Positions 1 to 9,062 of a stretch of DNA of 64,000 bases are shown here, in pieces. The notes under the pieces were generated by a model. It ran no database searches, was not told the DNA's origin, and saw only the letters and a list, made by a program, of their open reading frames with translations. A program made the position numbers and the translations under genes. Source of the DNA: Mangrovibacterium marinum (GTDB lineage Bacteria > Bacteroidota > Bacteroidia > Bacteroidales > Prolixibacteraceae); the NCBI RefSeq assembly GCF_003046625.1, contig NZ_QAAD01000004.1, forward strand, positions 124,001-188,000, given 5' to 3'. Each line of letters starts with the position of its first letter. The stretch's first letter is position 1.

Positions 1-1
1 C

Positions 2-2050
2 GGTGAAAATTTCAAGCAGGAATTACATCTCAAAGAAGGTTTTGTGACCATTCAGGGTGACCACAATGGGGTAAAAGCAACCGCCAAACTGTGGGTGGAT
101 GTTTTTCGTCCGGTAATTCATGTTGAAGTGGATGCCAATCAACCTGTTTCAACAGAAGCAACTTACGAGAGTTGGAGAACCGAAGATCGTCCGTTGCGGA
201 AACTGGAAAGCTTTGCCAATTCGTACAAATGGGCTGCGCCGGAAGGCTTGACGACCAAGGCCGATCAGGTTGAGTTTTCGGAAGGTGGCGTTTTGTTTTG
301 CCACCGAAACTCCGGTGAAACGGTGTTCGACGTGACTGTTCGTCAACAGCAGCTGGATGCCGTTAAAGATCAACTTGACAACCCGCTCGAAAACCTCACT
401 TTCGGTGGTTTGATGCAGGGGACAAATATGGTTCCGGCCGGAGAGACATCCGGAAAATATGTCGATACTGAGTTTAAGGGATTCAAACTGCAAAGTAAGA
501 CACCTTCAAAGAAACAAGAACTGAAAATCTACCTGCATACTGCTCAAACTGCAAGTCGGGAAGTCTGGAAGGATGAACTTTCAACTCTGCGTTCGCAAAG
601 CCAGAAGCAGGGCACCAAAGCTTATCAGCAAACACAAAAGTGGTGGGCTGATTTCTGGAATCGAAGTTTTGTTTTCATTCAACCCAATAACAAAAACGAA
701 CAGTCGGTAAGTTGGCAGGTAGGACGGAATTACCAGTTGTTTCGTTATATGTTGGCCTGCAACGCGTACGGTAAGTATCCGACCAAATTCAACGGCGGCC
801 TGTTCACGGTCGATCCGGTTTTTACGGATTCAACGCGGGCGTTCACTGCTGATTTCAGGAACTGGGGCGGCGGAACATTTACCGCTCAAAACCAGCGATT
901 GGTGTATTTCCCGATGTTGAAAAACGGCGACTTCGACATGTTGTCGTGTCAATTCGATTTCTATTTGAATACGTTGAAAAATGCGACGCTTCGATCTCAA
1001 AACTATTGGGGACACGACGGTGCTTGTTTTACCGAGCAGTTGGAAAACTTTGGTTTGCCCAATCCGAGCGAATACGGTTGGAAGCGGCCGGCCGATTACG
1101 ATCCGGGCCGACAATACAATGCCTGGCTGGAATACCAGTGGGATACTGTGCTGGAGTTTTGCCACATGATCCTGCAGGATCAGCAGTACTCGGGAGCTGA
1201 TATCTCAAAATATCTGCCGTTGATTGAGAGCTCGCTCAGGTTTTTCGATGAGCATTACCGCTATCTGGCGCGCGAGCGTGGATCGAAAGAGTTGAACGCT
1301 GACGGCCAGCTGGTTTTGTATCCGGGATCGGCTTGCGAAACCTACAAAATGGCCTATAACAGCACGTCGACAATTGCGGCTTTAAAAACCGTTACTGAAG
1401 AATTACTGGCCTTGCCCGAGGAATATTCTTCAGCAATAGACTACAATTTTTTCGCGGAAATGGTGAAATGCATTCCGCCGATTAGTTTTCGCGAAATTGA
1501 GGGGCACAAAACCATTGCTCCGGCCAAGTTGTGGGAGCGGGTAAACAATGTAGAAGTTCCGCAGCTGTACCCGGTTTATCCTTGGGGAATGTATGGGGTT
1601 GGCCTGCCCGATTTGGAAGTTGCGCTGAACACCTGGAAATATGATCCGGATGCTTTGAAATTTCGCAGTCACAAAGGCTGGAAACAGGATGCGATTTTTG
1701 CTGCCCGGTTGGGATTGACCAATGAGGCAGATTCGTTGGTCACCCTGAAATTGAAAGATTCCGGTCGGCGCTTCCCTGCATTCTGGGGGCCGGGCTTCGA
1801 CTGGACACCTGATCACAATTGGGGTGGTTCGGGGATGATTGCTTTGCAGGAAATGCTGGTTCAAACCGTTGGCGATCAAATTTATTTGTTGCCAGCCTGG
1901 CCTCGCGATCGCGATGTTCATTTTAAACTGCATTTGCCGAAGCAAACCACCGTTGAACTCAACTACGAAAATGGGCGGGTGGAACAGTTGACGGTAATTC
2001 CGGAATCGCGAAAAGCGGATATTCAAAATCTGGGCGATTTGATGCAATAA
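2..2050 (+). CDS. DUF5703-like glycoside hydrolase-type protein, 5' end missing
   Basis: The reading frame is open from the first bases of the window, so the N-terminus, including any signal peptide, lies outside; 682 residues are visible. The visible N-terminal part is a beta-sandwich-like region. It is followed by an all-helical stretch rich in Trp and Tyr (for example WWADFWNRSF and NYWGHDGACF), and a short beta-rich tail with LPAWPRDRDVHFKLHLP, as at the end of (alpha/alpha)6-barrel enzymes of the GH95/GH65 type. I believe this is the DUF5703 family common in Bacteroidota polysaccharide loci; its substrate is not known to me. It lies 57 bp before a GH78 rhamnosidase gene and probably shares its transcript. 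A role in pectin breakdown is inferred from this context only. Confidence 0.6.
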   Translation, partial: GENFKQELHLKEGFVTIQGDHNGVKATAKLWVDVFRPVIHVEVDANQPVSTEATYESWRTEDRPLRKLESFANSYKWAAPEGLTTKADQVEFSEGGVLFCHRNSGETVFDVTVRQQQLDAVKDQLDNPLENLTFGGLMQGTNMVPAGETSGKYVDTEFKGFKLQSKTPSKKQELKIYLHTAQTASREVWKDELSTLRSQSQKQGTKAYQQTQKWWADFWNRSFVFIQPNNKNEQSVSWQVGRNYQLFRYMLACNAYGKYPTKFNGGLFTVDPVFTDSTRAFTADFRNWGGGTFTAQNQRLVYFPMLKNGDFDMLSCQFDFYLNTLKNATLRSQNYWGHDGACFTEQLENFGLPNPSEYGWKRPADYDPGRQYNAWLEYQWDTVLEFCHMILQDQQYSGADISKYLPLIESSLRFFDEHYRYLARERGSKELNADGQLVLYPGSACETYKMAYNSTSTIAALKTVTEELLALPEEYSSAIDYNFFAEMVKCIPPISFREIEGHKTIAPAKLWERVNNVEVPQLYPVYPWGMYGVGLPDLEVALNTWKYDPDALKFRSHKGWKQDAIFAARLGLTNEADSLVTLKLKDSGRRFPAFWGPGFDWTPDHNWGGSGMIALQEMLVQTVGDQIYLLPAWPRDRDVHFKLHLPKQTTVELNYENGRVEQLTVIPESRKADIQNLGDLMQ

Positions 2051-2107
2051 CAAGCGATGAACCTTTTCAAAATAAACCTAAAACGATAAACGAATAATTA
2101 ACGGGAT

Positions 2108-4930
2108 ATGATCAACTTACTGAAAAACCGACTAACAATTGCCAGCTCATTGCTGTGTGTCGCGTTCACTTTTCTCTTCGTGGACGGAAATGCGATGGGC
2201 GGCAATCAGAATAAATTAGCTGCCGTGAACCTGAGAACAGAATACAAGCACAACCCGATTGGATTGGGCATGGCAGATCCTCGATTGAGTTGGGAAATGC
2301 AGGATTCGGAGCGCGGAAGCATGCAGCAAGCGTACCAAATTCGATGTGCAGCAACGGCAGCCGAATTGAAGAACAAAGCCAATTTATTGTGGAGTACCGA
2401 TTGGGTTGAGAGCGAGCAGTCCAATCAGCTGGCCTATGCCGGGCAGCAACTGGCATCCGGCGAACGGGTTTACTGGCAGGTGCGCATTCGCAACAATCGC
2501 GGGAAGGAATCTGCCTGGAGCGAACCGGTATTTTTCGAGCTGGGCTTGTTAAGTCATGCCGACTGGAAAGCCCAATGGATTGAGCCGAAGCTGGATGAAG
2601 ATGTGGCAAAATCGACACCATCTCCTTATTTGAGAAGAACGTTTCAGGCCCCGAAGCCGATCAGCAAAGCAACCGCTTACGTGACTTGCCATGGTTTGTA
2701 CGAGTTGAGTATGAACGGCTCGAAAGTGAGTGACGATTTGTTTACCCCCGGTTGGACCAGTTATCAGGAGCGTTTGCAATACCTGGCTTACGATGTAACC
2801 AATTTATTGGCGAAAGGCGAAAATGCGATTGGCGTCGTTTTGGGCGACGGTTGGTATCGCGGTTTTCTGGTTTGGCAGGGAAACAAAAATACGTATGGTG
2901 AGAAAGTGGCTTTGCTTTTTCAACTTCAGATTGAATACACTGACGGCACTTCAGAGTTGATTTGTAGCGATGAAAACTGGAAAGCCGGCAATGGCCCCAT
3001 CCTGAAATCGGATATCTACAACGGCGAGACTTACGACGCGCGTCTGGAACAAGCCGGCTGGAATACAGCTGATTTTGATGACCGTAAATGGAATGGCGTA
3101 GAGACGAAAGATTACGGTTACGACAACCTGGTGGCTTCGGATGGCGTTCCCGTTCAGGTAACGCAGCGCATTCAACCGATTGAGAAGATTATCACTCCGA
3201 AAGGGGAACTGGTATTCGATTTCGGGCAAAACCTGGTGGGTTGGGTACACTTTAAACTTAAAGGAAATAAAGGCGACAAAGTTGTCCTGAATCACGCCGA
3301 AGTGTTGGATCAGGAAGGCAATTTCTATACCGCAAACCTGCGTGTAGCAAAAGCGGAGGACGAATATATTTTCAAGGGTGACGGTATTGAAAGCTTTGCG
3401 CCGCGTTTCACTTTTCACGGTTTTCGCTATGTGAAGATCAGCGATTACCCGGGCGAGGTGACGGTAGACGATCTGGAAGCTTGCGTAGTGCATTCGGCCA
3501 TGACGGAGACCGGCGATTTTGTATGCTCGGATACGCTGGTGAATCGCCTGCAAAAAAATATTCAATGGGGTTTGCGCGGAAATTTCCTCGACGTGCCAAC
3601 CGATTGTCCGCAACGCGATGAACGTTTGGGCTGGACCGGCGACGCACAGGTTTTTGCGCCAACGGCCTGTTTTAACGTCGATGCAGCTCCATTTTACACC
3701 AAGTGGATGCAGGATTTTCCGGTCGATCAAAAAGAGAATGGCAGCGTGCCTTGGGTCGTGCCCAATGTAGTAAAAGACGGTGGCGGTACCGGTTGGTCAG
3801 ATGGTTTTGGAGCAACAGCCTGGGCCGATGCTTCGGTGATTATTCCTTGGACAGTTTACCGTGCTTATGGCGATACCGGAATTTTGGAACGGCAGTACGC
3901 TTCGATGAAAGGCTGGGAAGAATACATGATTCGCGAATCGGGCGACAACTATGTGTTCAGTGCAGGCTTCCACTTTGGCGACTGGCTGGCTTTTGCCGAG
4001 TATTATTCGTATTACTACAATGCACCCGACTATGGTTATGCGGGAGCAAATACCGATAAAGAGCTGATTGCAACGGCATACTTTTACCACACAACCGGAT
4101 TGATGCAAAAGATTGCTGAAATCCTGGGCAAAAAGGAAGATGCTGCTCGTTATGCGGCTATTCTGCCCAAAATAAAAGAAGCTTTTAACCGGGAGTTCGT
4201 TACTGAAACGGGACGATTGACTTCGGGCACGCAGACGGCCTATGTTTTGGCCTTGTGCTTTAAACTGCTTCCGGAAAACTTAGTTCCGGTTGTAGCCAAA
4301 CGCCTGGCCGACGATGTCAATCATTTCGGCCACCTGACAACCGGCTTTGTTGGAACACCATTGTTGTGCCAGGCTTTGAGTGATTACGGCTACCCGGATG
4401 TTGCCTACAAGTTGCTTTTCAATAAACGTTATCCGTCGTGGTTGTACCCGGTTACAAAAGGGGCGACTACCATCTGGGAACGCTGGGATTGCATCAAGCC
4501 CGACGGCTCATTTCAGGATGTGGGGATGAACTCCTTCAACCACTATGCATACGGAGCTGTAGGCAACTGGCTGTATCAAATGGTAGCTGGCTTGCAGGAA
4601 GATCCTACGGTGGCGGGCTATAAAAAGATCGTCGTTAAACCAGTGCCAACGGAACAGCTTCAATTTGCCAAGGCGAATTATCACTCCATTTATGGTGAAA
4701 TTCGTTCGGGATGGGAGCGAAAAGAAGATGCTTTTGTGCAAACGGTGGAAATTCCGGCGAATACTTCAGCTAAAATCTACTTGCTGGCGAATGACGAAAC
4801 TTCGGTTTCGGAAAGCGGAAAGTCAATTGCAAACCGAAAGGATATTGAGAGTGTCGGACGCGAAGGGGATTATCTGGTTGTTGAAGTTGGTTCCGGCACC
4901 TATTCATTTCAAATTCAAAACTCAAACTAA
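2108..4930 (+). CDS. Alpha-L-rhamnosidase, GH78
   Basis: 940 residues with an N-terminal signal peptide (hydrophobic stretch about residues 8-28). Predicted to hydrolyse terminal alpha-L-rhamnose in the periplasm. The order of parts is typical of GH78: Fn3-like N-domain, beta-sandwich domains with GWTSYQERLQYLAYDV and GDGWYRG, then the (alpha/alpha)6 barrel and a C-terminal beta-sandwich. The signature DCPQRDERLGWTGD carries the expected general acid (Glu505). The second catalytic glutamate is expected in TTIWERWD (Glu791). The gene is followed after 3 bp by the GH127 gene, so the two are surely co-transcribed. In a pectin locus the substrate is likely rhamnose in RG-I or RG-II side chains; linkage cannot be read from sequence. 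Confidence 0.93.
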   Translation: MINLLKNRLTIASSLLCVAFTFLFVDGNAMGGNQNKLAAVNLRTEYKHNPIGLGMADPRLSWEMQDSERGSMQQAYQIRCAATAAELKNKANLLWSTDWVESEQSNQLAYAGQQLASGERVYWQVRIRNNRGKESAWSEPVFFELGLLSHADWKAQWIEPKLDEDVAKSTPSPYLRRTFQAPKPISKATAYVTCHGLYELSMNGSKVSDDLFTPGWTSYQERLQYLAYDVTNLLAKGENAIGVVLGDGWYRGFLVWQGNKNTYGEKVALLFQLQIEYTDGTSELICSDENWKAGNGPILKSDIYNGETYDARLEQAGWNTADFDDRKWNGVETKDYGYDNLVASDGVPVQVTQRIQPIEKIITPKGELVFDFGQNLVGWVHFKLKGNKGDKVVLNHAEVLDQEGNFYTANLRVAKAEDEYIFKGDGIESFAPRFTFHGFRYVKISDYPGEVTVDDLEACVVHSAMTETGDFVCSDTLVNRLQKNIQWGLRGNFLDVPTDCPQRDERLGWTGDAQVFAPTACFNVDAAPFYTKWMQDFPVDQKENGSVPWVVPNVVKDGGGTGWSDGFGATAWADASVIIPWTVYRAYGDTGILERQYASMKGWEEYMIRESGDNYVFSAGFHFGDWLAFAEYYSYYYNAPDYGYAGANTDKELIATAYFYHTTGLMQKIAEILGKKEDAARYAAILPKIKEAFNREFVTETGRLTSGTQTAYVLALCFKLLPENLVPVVAKRLADDVNHFGHLTTGFVGTPLLCQALSDYGYPDVAYKLLFNKRYPSWLYPVTKGATTIWERWDCIKPDGSFQDVGMNSFNHYAYGAVGNWLYQMVAGLQEDPTVAGYKKIVVKPVPTEQLQFAKANYHSIYGEIRSGWERKEDAFVQTVEIPANTSAKIYLLANDETSVSESGKSIANRKDIESVGREGDYLVVEVGSGTYSFQIQNSN

Positions 4931-4933
4931 GTC

Positions 4934-6967
4934 ATGTTAAAATATTCAATCACGTCAATTTTATGGGTACTGGCTGTTTCCTTTGTACAGGCACAGGACA
5001 AGAGCCTGGTAGATACCTCGAAGAGCAAGTTCGCGAAACTGGAATCGGTGAATCTGACCGATGTGCGCTGGACAACCGGTTTTTGGGCCGATCGGTACCG
5101 GGTTTGCGAAGACAGTATGATGCCGCACATGCTCGATATGTACCTGAACGATTCGATCAGTCATGGTTTTGCCAACTTCGAGATTGCCGCCGGACTGAAA
5201 GATGGCGAGCATATCGGCCCACCGTTTCACGATGGCGACTTTTATAAAATGCTGGAAGCGGCTATTGTAATCGCAGCCGAGAACAATGACAAGGCTCTGA
5301 ACCAAAAGATCGATTCAATCATTACCGTGATTGGTATGACGCAGCGTGCCGATGGCTATATCCACACGCCGGTGATTATCAAAGAAAGAGAGCATCCGGA
5401 GCAGAAAGCGGAGTTTGCCGAGCGCATGGATTTCGAGACCTACAACATGGGGCATCTGATGACAGCGGCTTGTGTGCATTATCGCCTGACCGGAAAACGG
5501 AACTTGCTGGACATTGCCATAAAAGCAACCGATTTTCTTTACGACTATTATAAAAATCACGCATACGAGCTGGCACAAAATGCGATATGTCCGTCGCATT
5601 ATATGGGTGTGACCGAGATGTACCGCACCTTGGGTGACCCGCGTTACCTGGAGCTGGCAAAAGGATTGATTGATATTCGCGACCAGGTGAAAGAAGGACA
5701 CGATCACAACCAGGATCGCATTCCTTTTCGCGAGCAAACCAAGGCGCAGGGGCACGCCGTTCGTGCCAATTACCTCTACGCCGGAGCCGCCGATGTGTAT
5801 GCCGAAACCGGGGACGAGACCTTGATGACAGCACTGGATTCTATCTGGCACGACCTGGTTGAAAATAAAATGTACATCACCGGTGCCTGTGGGGCCTTGT
5901 ACGATGGGGTTTCGCCAAGCGGAACCACTTACGATCAACCGTCGATTCAGCAGGTTCACCAGGCTTACGGCGAGGATTACGAGTTGCCCAACCTGACTGC
6001 GCATAACGAGTCGTGTGCAAACATTGGTAACCTGCTTTGGAACTGGCGGATGTTGCAGGTTACGGCCGATGCCAAATATGCCGATGTGATGGAGCAGGTC
6101 ATGTATAACAGTCTGCTGGGGGCGGTGAGCCTCGATGGTATTCGTCATTTCTACGCTAACCCGCTGGCTGTGGCCGACGAGGTTTCGCATGATTTGCGCT
6201 GGTCGAAAGATCGTGAGCCGTATATCACTTACTGCAACTGCTGTCCGCCAAATACCGCCCGTACGGTTGCCGAAATCAGCAATTACATGTACAGTTTGTC
6301 GAAAGATGGCTTGTATGTGAATTTCTACGGTGCCAATGATTTGAATACCACTTTGGAAGACGGTGACGCTCTTCAACTCAGCCAGCAAACAGATTATCCC
6401 TGGGATGGAGCGGTTGTGCTGACGATTCAAAAAACATTGAAAAAGGAAATGACCCTGCATTTGCGTATTCCGGCCTGGTGTAAGGGTGCAGAATTGAAAG
6501 TGAATGGTGAGCCAATGTCAGCCGACGTTCAACCGGGAATTTATGTCGCAGTTTCGCGCAAATGGAAAAAGGGCGATCAAATTAGCCTGGATATGCCGAT
6601 GCTGGTTCAGCTGATGACAACCAACCCGATGGTGGAAGCAAACCGGGGATTGGTAGCCGTGCAGCGCGGACCGGTGGTGTATTGCATGGAAACAGCTGAT
6701 TTACCGAAAGGTGTTGATGTGTTTAATGTTGCTGTTGATGCCGCGAAGGAGCTAAAACCGGAATCGATTGAAATTGATGGTGCAAAACTGGTTGCGTTGA
6801 AAGGCGAAGGTGTTTTACTTCGCGATAGCAGCTGGAAAAACAAGTTGTATCAACCTGTAAATTTAGATGAAAAAGAAACACGGATTCCGCTCCGTTTTGT
6901 GCCTTACTACGCTTGGGATAACCGGGGGAAAGGGGAGATGAGCGTTTGGATTCCGCTAAAGAAATAG
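4934..6967 (+). CDS. Beta-L-arabinofuranosidase family protein, GH127/GH146 (DUF1680)
   Basis: 677 residues with a signal peptide ending near VQAQ (residue 21). The protein matches the DUF1680 family: an (alpha/alpha)6 barrel followed by beta-sandwich domains. The zinc/cysteine centre known from GH127 is visible as ESC (Glu359, Cys361) and CNCCPPN (Cys434-Cys437). In this family a zinc-bound cysteine of the CC pair is the nucleophile. It should remove beta-L-arabinofuranose in the periplasm, for example from RG-II or arabinan side chains. GH127 and GH146 cannot be separated by eye. The gene starts 3 bp after the GH78 stop and is the last gene of its operon; no clear terminator follows. Confidence 0.88.
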   Translation: MLKYSITSILWVLAVSFVQAQDKSLVDTSKSKFAKLESVNLTDVRWTTGFWADRYRVCEDSMMPHMLDMYLNDSISHGFANFEIAAGLKDGEHIGPPFHDGDFYKMLEAAIVIAAENNDKALNQKIDSIITVIGMTQRADGYIHTPVIIKEREHPEQKAEFAERMDFETYNMGHLMTAACVHYRLTGKRNLLDIAIKATDFLYDYYKNHAYELAQNAICPSHYMGVTEMYRTLGDPRYLELAKGLIDIRDQVKEGHDHNQDRIPFREQTKAQGHAVRANYLYAGAADVYAETGDETLMTALDSIWHDLVENKMYITGACGALYDGVSPSGTTYDQPSIQQVHQAYGEDYELPNLTAHNESCANIGNLLWNWRMLQVTADAKYADVMEQVMYNSLLGAVSLDGIRHFYANPLAVADEVSHDLRWSKDREPYITYCNCCPPNTARTVAEISNYMYSLSKDGLYVNFYGANDLNTTLEDGDALQLSQQTDYPWDGAVVLTIQKTLKKEMTLHLRIPAWCKGAELKVNGEPMSADVQPGIYVAVSRKWKKGDQISLDMPMLVQLMTTNPMVEANRGLVAVQRGPVVYCMETADLPKGVDVFNVAVDAAKELKPESIEIDGAKLVALKGEGVLLRDSSWKNKLYQPVNLDEKETRIPLRFVPYYAWDNRGKGEMSVWIPLKK

Positions 6968-7269
6968 TTAGTTTTTGTTTATTTGATTGTGATTGATTGT
7001 TTGTAGAGCCTTGGCTGAAACTTGTTTCGGTCAAAGCTTCTTTTGTCTGAAAGTATGACTACGCAGAGGCGCTAAATTTGCCATGTCGATAACTGGTTTT
7101 GATTAGAAGTGGACCGACAACCCGACAATTTTTGAAAACAACGACAACAGCATCGTCGAAAATAGTAAACTTTCATTCCTGTTGGTGATTCTCCGTAATC
7201 ATGAAGGTTTTTAGTGGAGAAGTCTGAACACGAAGATGTGGATGCTATTCCCTCATCGCAATACCGGCT

Positions 7270-7489
7270 GTGAAATTTTCACGAGAATCAGAACATACCC
7301 CGGGAAGCTTCTGAAAATTTCACGGGGCGCACTGGATGTGCGGCGAGCCTTCTGAAAATTTCAGAAGCACCGCAGCACTCGAATTCATGCTTCTGAAATT
7401 TTCAGAAGGTCCAAAGTACTCGCCGGGAGGTCTGTGAAAATTTCACAGCCTTCAAAACAGTTGCTGTGGGGGCTGTGAAATTCTCGCAG
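7270..7489. repeat. Six palindromes at an exact 41-bp period
   Basis: Palindromes with core TGAAA-N-TTTCA are centred at 7276, 7317, 7358, 7399, 7440 and 7481, so every centre-to-centre step is 41 bp. Units 3 and 4 are perfect 19-mers (CTTCTGAAAATTTCAGAAG and its A/T-centre variant). Unit 5 is a perfect 17-mer (CTGTGAAAATTTCACAG). Units 1, 2 and 6 are degraded at one arm. Arms change together (TCTGAAA with TTTCAGA, TGTGAAA with TTTCACA), which keeps dyad symmetry. The roughly 22-bp spacers are unrelated to each other. Weak dyads at about 7193 (TGATT/AATCA) and 7234 (CAC/GTG) fall in the same register and may be decayed units. 41 is not a multiple of 3, so this is not a coding repeat. Function unknown. 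Confidence 0.9.
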
Positions 7490-7604
7490 GATGTGTCTTT
7501 ACCGGTTGGGGTAACTATTTCCAGCAAGGGAAGCAAGCGATGTGTGTGGAATACGGTATATTGGTTTGAAAATTAAACTGAAGTTCGCGACGGCTTCGAA
7601 ATCT

Positions 7605-7633
7605 AAAAGGCCCGAATCCGATGATCCGAGCCT
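7605..7633 (-). terminator. Rho-independent terminator of the GH105 gene
   Basis: Read on the minus strand, an 11-bp stem beginning AGGCTCGGATC and closing with GATTCGGGCCT (with G-U pairs) is followed by TTTT. It lies 24 bp past the GH105 stop codon. Confidence 0.65.
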
Positions 7634-7656
7634 CTGCAAATTTGTATGTAAAAGTT

Positions 7657-8847
7657 CTATTTGTCTGTTTCAATGGCGGCTAAAATAAATGGAGCAACAC
7701 CTTTGGTGTCGTTGGTATTGATCTTTTCCGTTGTGTAGTATTCGTAACTTCCGTCGCGATAGGTAGGGCTTCCTCCCAAACCGCAACTTCCGCAAATATT
7801 CACCATGCTGGGTAGTCCGTCATCGCCGGTAACAATGAAGGTCTTCACCATATCGTCGAAAGCATCAGCAGCAATTTCTTTGTACTTTGGATCGAGGTAG
7901 CCTTTCTTCGCACCTTTGGCAAAAGCATAAATGTACATAGCCGTTCCCGAGCCTTCCAGGTAGTTTCCTTCACGATCGCCCTGATCCAGCACCTGGTACC
8001 AGGCGCCCGATTTCGGATCGCGAACTTTTAGCAGCGCATCGCAGGTTTCCTGTAGTATTTTGATGATTTCAGCCCGGTCTTTGTGATCCTCGGGCAGATA
8101 ATCCAGCACATCAACAATGGCCATCACATACCAGCCCATGGCGCGACTCCAGAAGTGCGGCGACTGGCCGGTTTCCGGATTAGCCCACTTTTGCTCTTTA
8201 CTTTCGTCCCAGGCGTGGTACAACAGTCCCGTTGCCGGATCCAAGGTTTTTTCATGCACCAGGATGATTTCGTGGGTAGCCACATCAAACCAGCGCGGAT
8301 CGTTAAAGTCTTTGGCATATTCAGCCAGGAAAGGCATACCCATGTAAACACCATCCAACCAAATTTGCCAGGGGTAGATTTTTTTGTGCCAGTATCCGCC
8401 TGTTTTTGTTTTTGGGTGATTTTCCATTTGACGAACAAACTGGCCGAGCGCTTTTTTGTATTTTTCGTCTCCGGTCTTTTTCCACAAAATCAGGAGGTTT
8501 TTGGCCGGGTTCACATAGTCGATATTGAATTTTGTCGAATCGTAGCGGGCTACATTTCCATTTTCGTCGACCATTGCGTCGATATCTGTTTTCATGTAGG
8601 CCGAATATTTTGGATCGATGTTTCCCAGTTTGTCGATCGCCATTCCCAACAGAGCAACATCGTACGACCAACCGCGACGGGTACGGCCATTGTAATAACC
8701 GAGGCTGTCACTGCGGCTCATCACCGCGTCGGCCATTTTGATGCTCCACTTTGTGGGTAATTCGGTTGTTTCTGTTTTTTGCTTGCTCGAACCTGAAGAG
8801 CAGGCCGTAAAGACGATGAATAAAAAGAGATAAGCTAAGTACTTCAT
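7657..8847 (-). CDS. Unsaturated rhamnogalacturonyl hydrolase, GH105 (YteR/YesR family)
   Basis: 396 residues. The N-terminus is a lipoprotein signal with lipobox FTAC (Cys16), and no acidic surface-export tail follows, so a periplasmic lipoprotein is expected. GH105 enzymes hydrate the unsaturated galacturonate that polysaccharide lyases leave at the non-reducing end. Family marks are WLDGVYMGMPFLAEY, which carries the catalytic aspartate, YHAWDESK, and SRAMGWYVMAIVDVLDYLP. It is transcribed alone and divergently from the lacI-type gene; the shared 215-bp region holds a LacI-type operator, so this gene may be in that regulon. A pectate lyase further along the window would supply its substrate. 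Confidence 0.9.
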   Translation of the reverse strand: MKYLAYLFLFIVFTACSSGSSKQKTETTELPTKWSIKMADAVMSRSDSLGYYNGRTRRGWSYDVALLGMAIDKLGNIDPKYSAYMKTDIDAMVDENGNVARYDSTKFNIDYVNPAKNLLILWKKTGDEKYKKALGQFVRQMENHPKTKTGGYWHKKIYPWQIWLDGVYMGMPFLAEYAKDFNDPRWFDVATHEIILVHEKTLDPATGLLYHAWDESKEQKWANPETGQSPHFWSRAMGWYVMAIVDVLDYLPEDHKDRAEIIKILQETCDALLKVRDPKSGAWYQVLDQGDREGNYLEGSGTAMYIYAFAKGAKKGYLDPKYKEIAADAFDDMVKTFIVTGDDGLPSMVNICGSCGLGGSPTYRDGSYEYYTTEKINTNDTKGVAPFILAAIETDK

Positions 8848-8982
8848 GTTTGTTTAGTTTTAAATTGAATAATATCTGCTTCGAATTTGTAGGTCACCGG
8901 GCATGTAGCCCCAGCGCTAGGGTGTTCGGATACTCAAATGGAATCACGTTCACAAAACCTCGGAAAAATACAACTATCTCCA

Positions 8983-8996
8983 TGAAATCGTTTACA
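8983..8996. promoter_or_regulatory. Candidate LacI-type operator in the GH105/lacI divergent region
   Basis: TGAAATCGTTTACA has one exact half-site (CGTTTACA) and one degenerate half of the consensus seen perfectly before the dehydrogenase operon. It lies 67 bp before the regulator start and 136 bp before the GH105 start, a position suited to autoregulation. Confidence 0.5.
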
Positions 8997-9062
8997 TTTG
9001 TCGGGAATTTTATAAATTAGTAGAATCTAAAGGATACTTGAACCTCAAATTAAAGTGATATC

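Larger units (their letters stand above)
6968..7656. other. Gene-free interval holding a palindromic array
   Basis: This 689-bp gap lies between the convergent ends of the GH127 gene and the GH105 gene. I see no open frame with family resemblance or a start signal. It contains the 41-bp-period palindromic array (annotated separately) in its middle and the GH105 terminator at its right end. The left part (to about 7200) shows nothing I can name apart from an AT-rich run of GATTG-type words just after the GH127 stop. Confidence 0.8.

Noticed and set aside
5315-6460. 381-codon open frame on the minus strand
   Set aside because: It lies fully opposite the conserved GH127 gene and shows no family resemblance or start signal; a shadow frame.
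7270-7489. CRISPR array
   Set aside because: Repeat-spacer layout is regular, but the units are only 41 bp, the repeats are fully palindromic and degenerate, and no cas gene is in the window.
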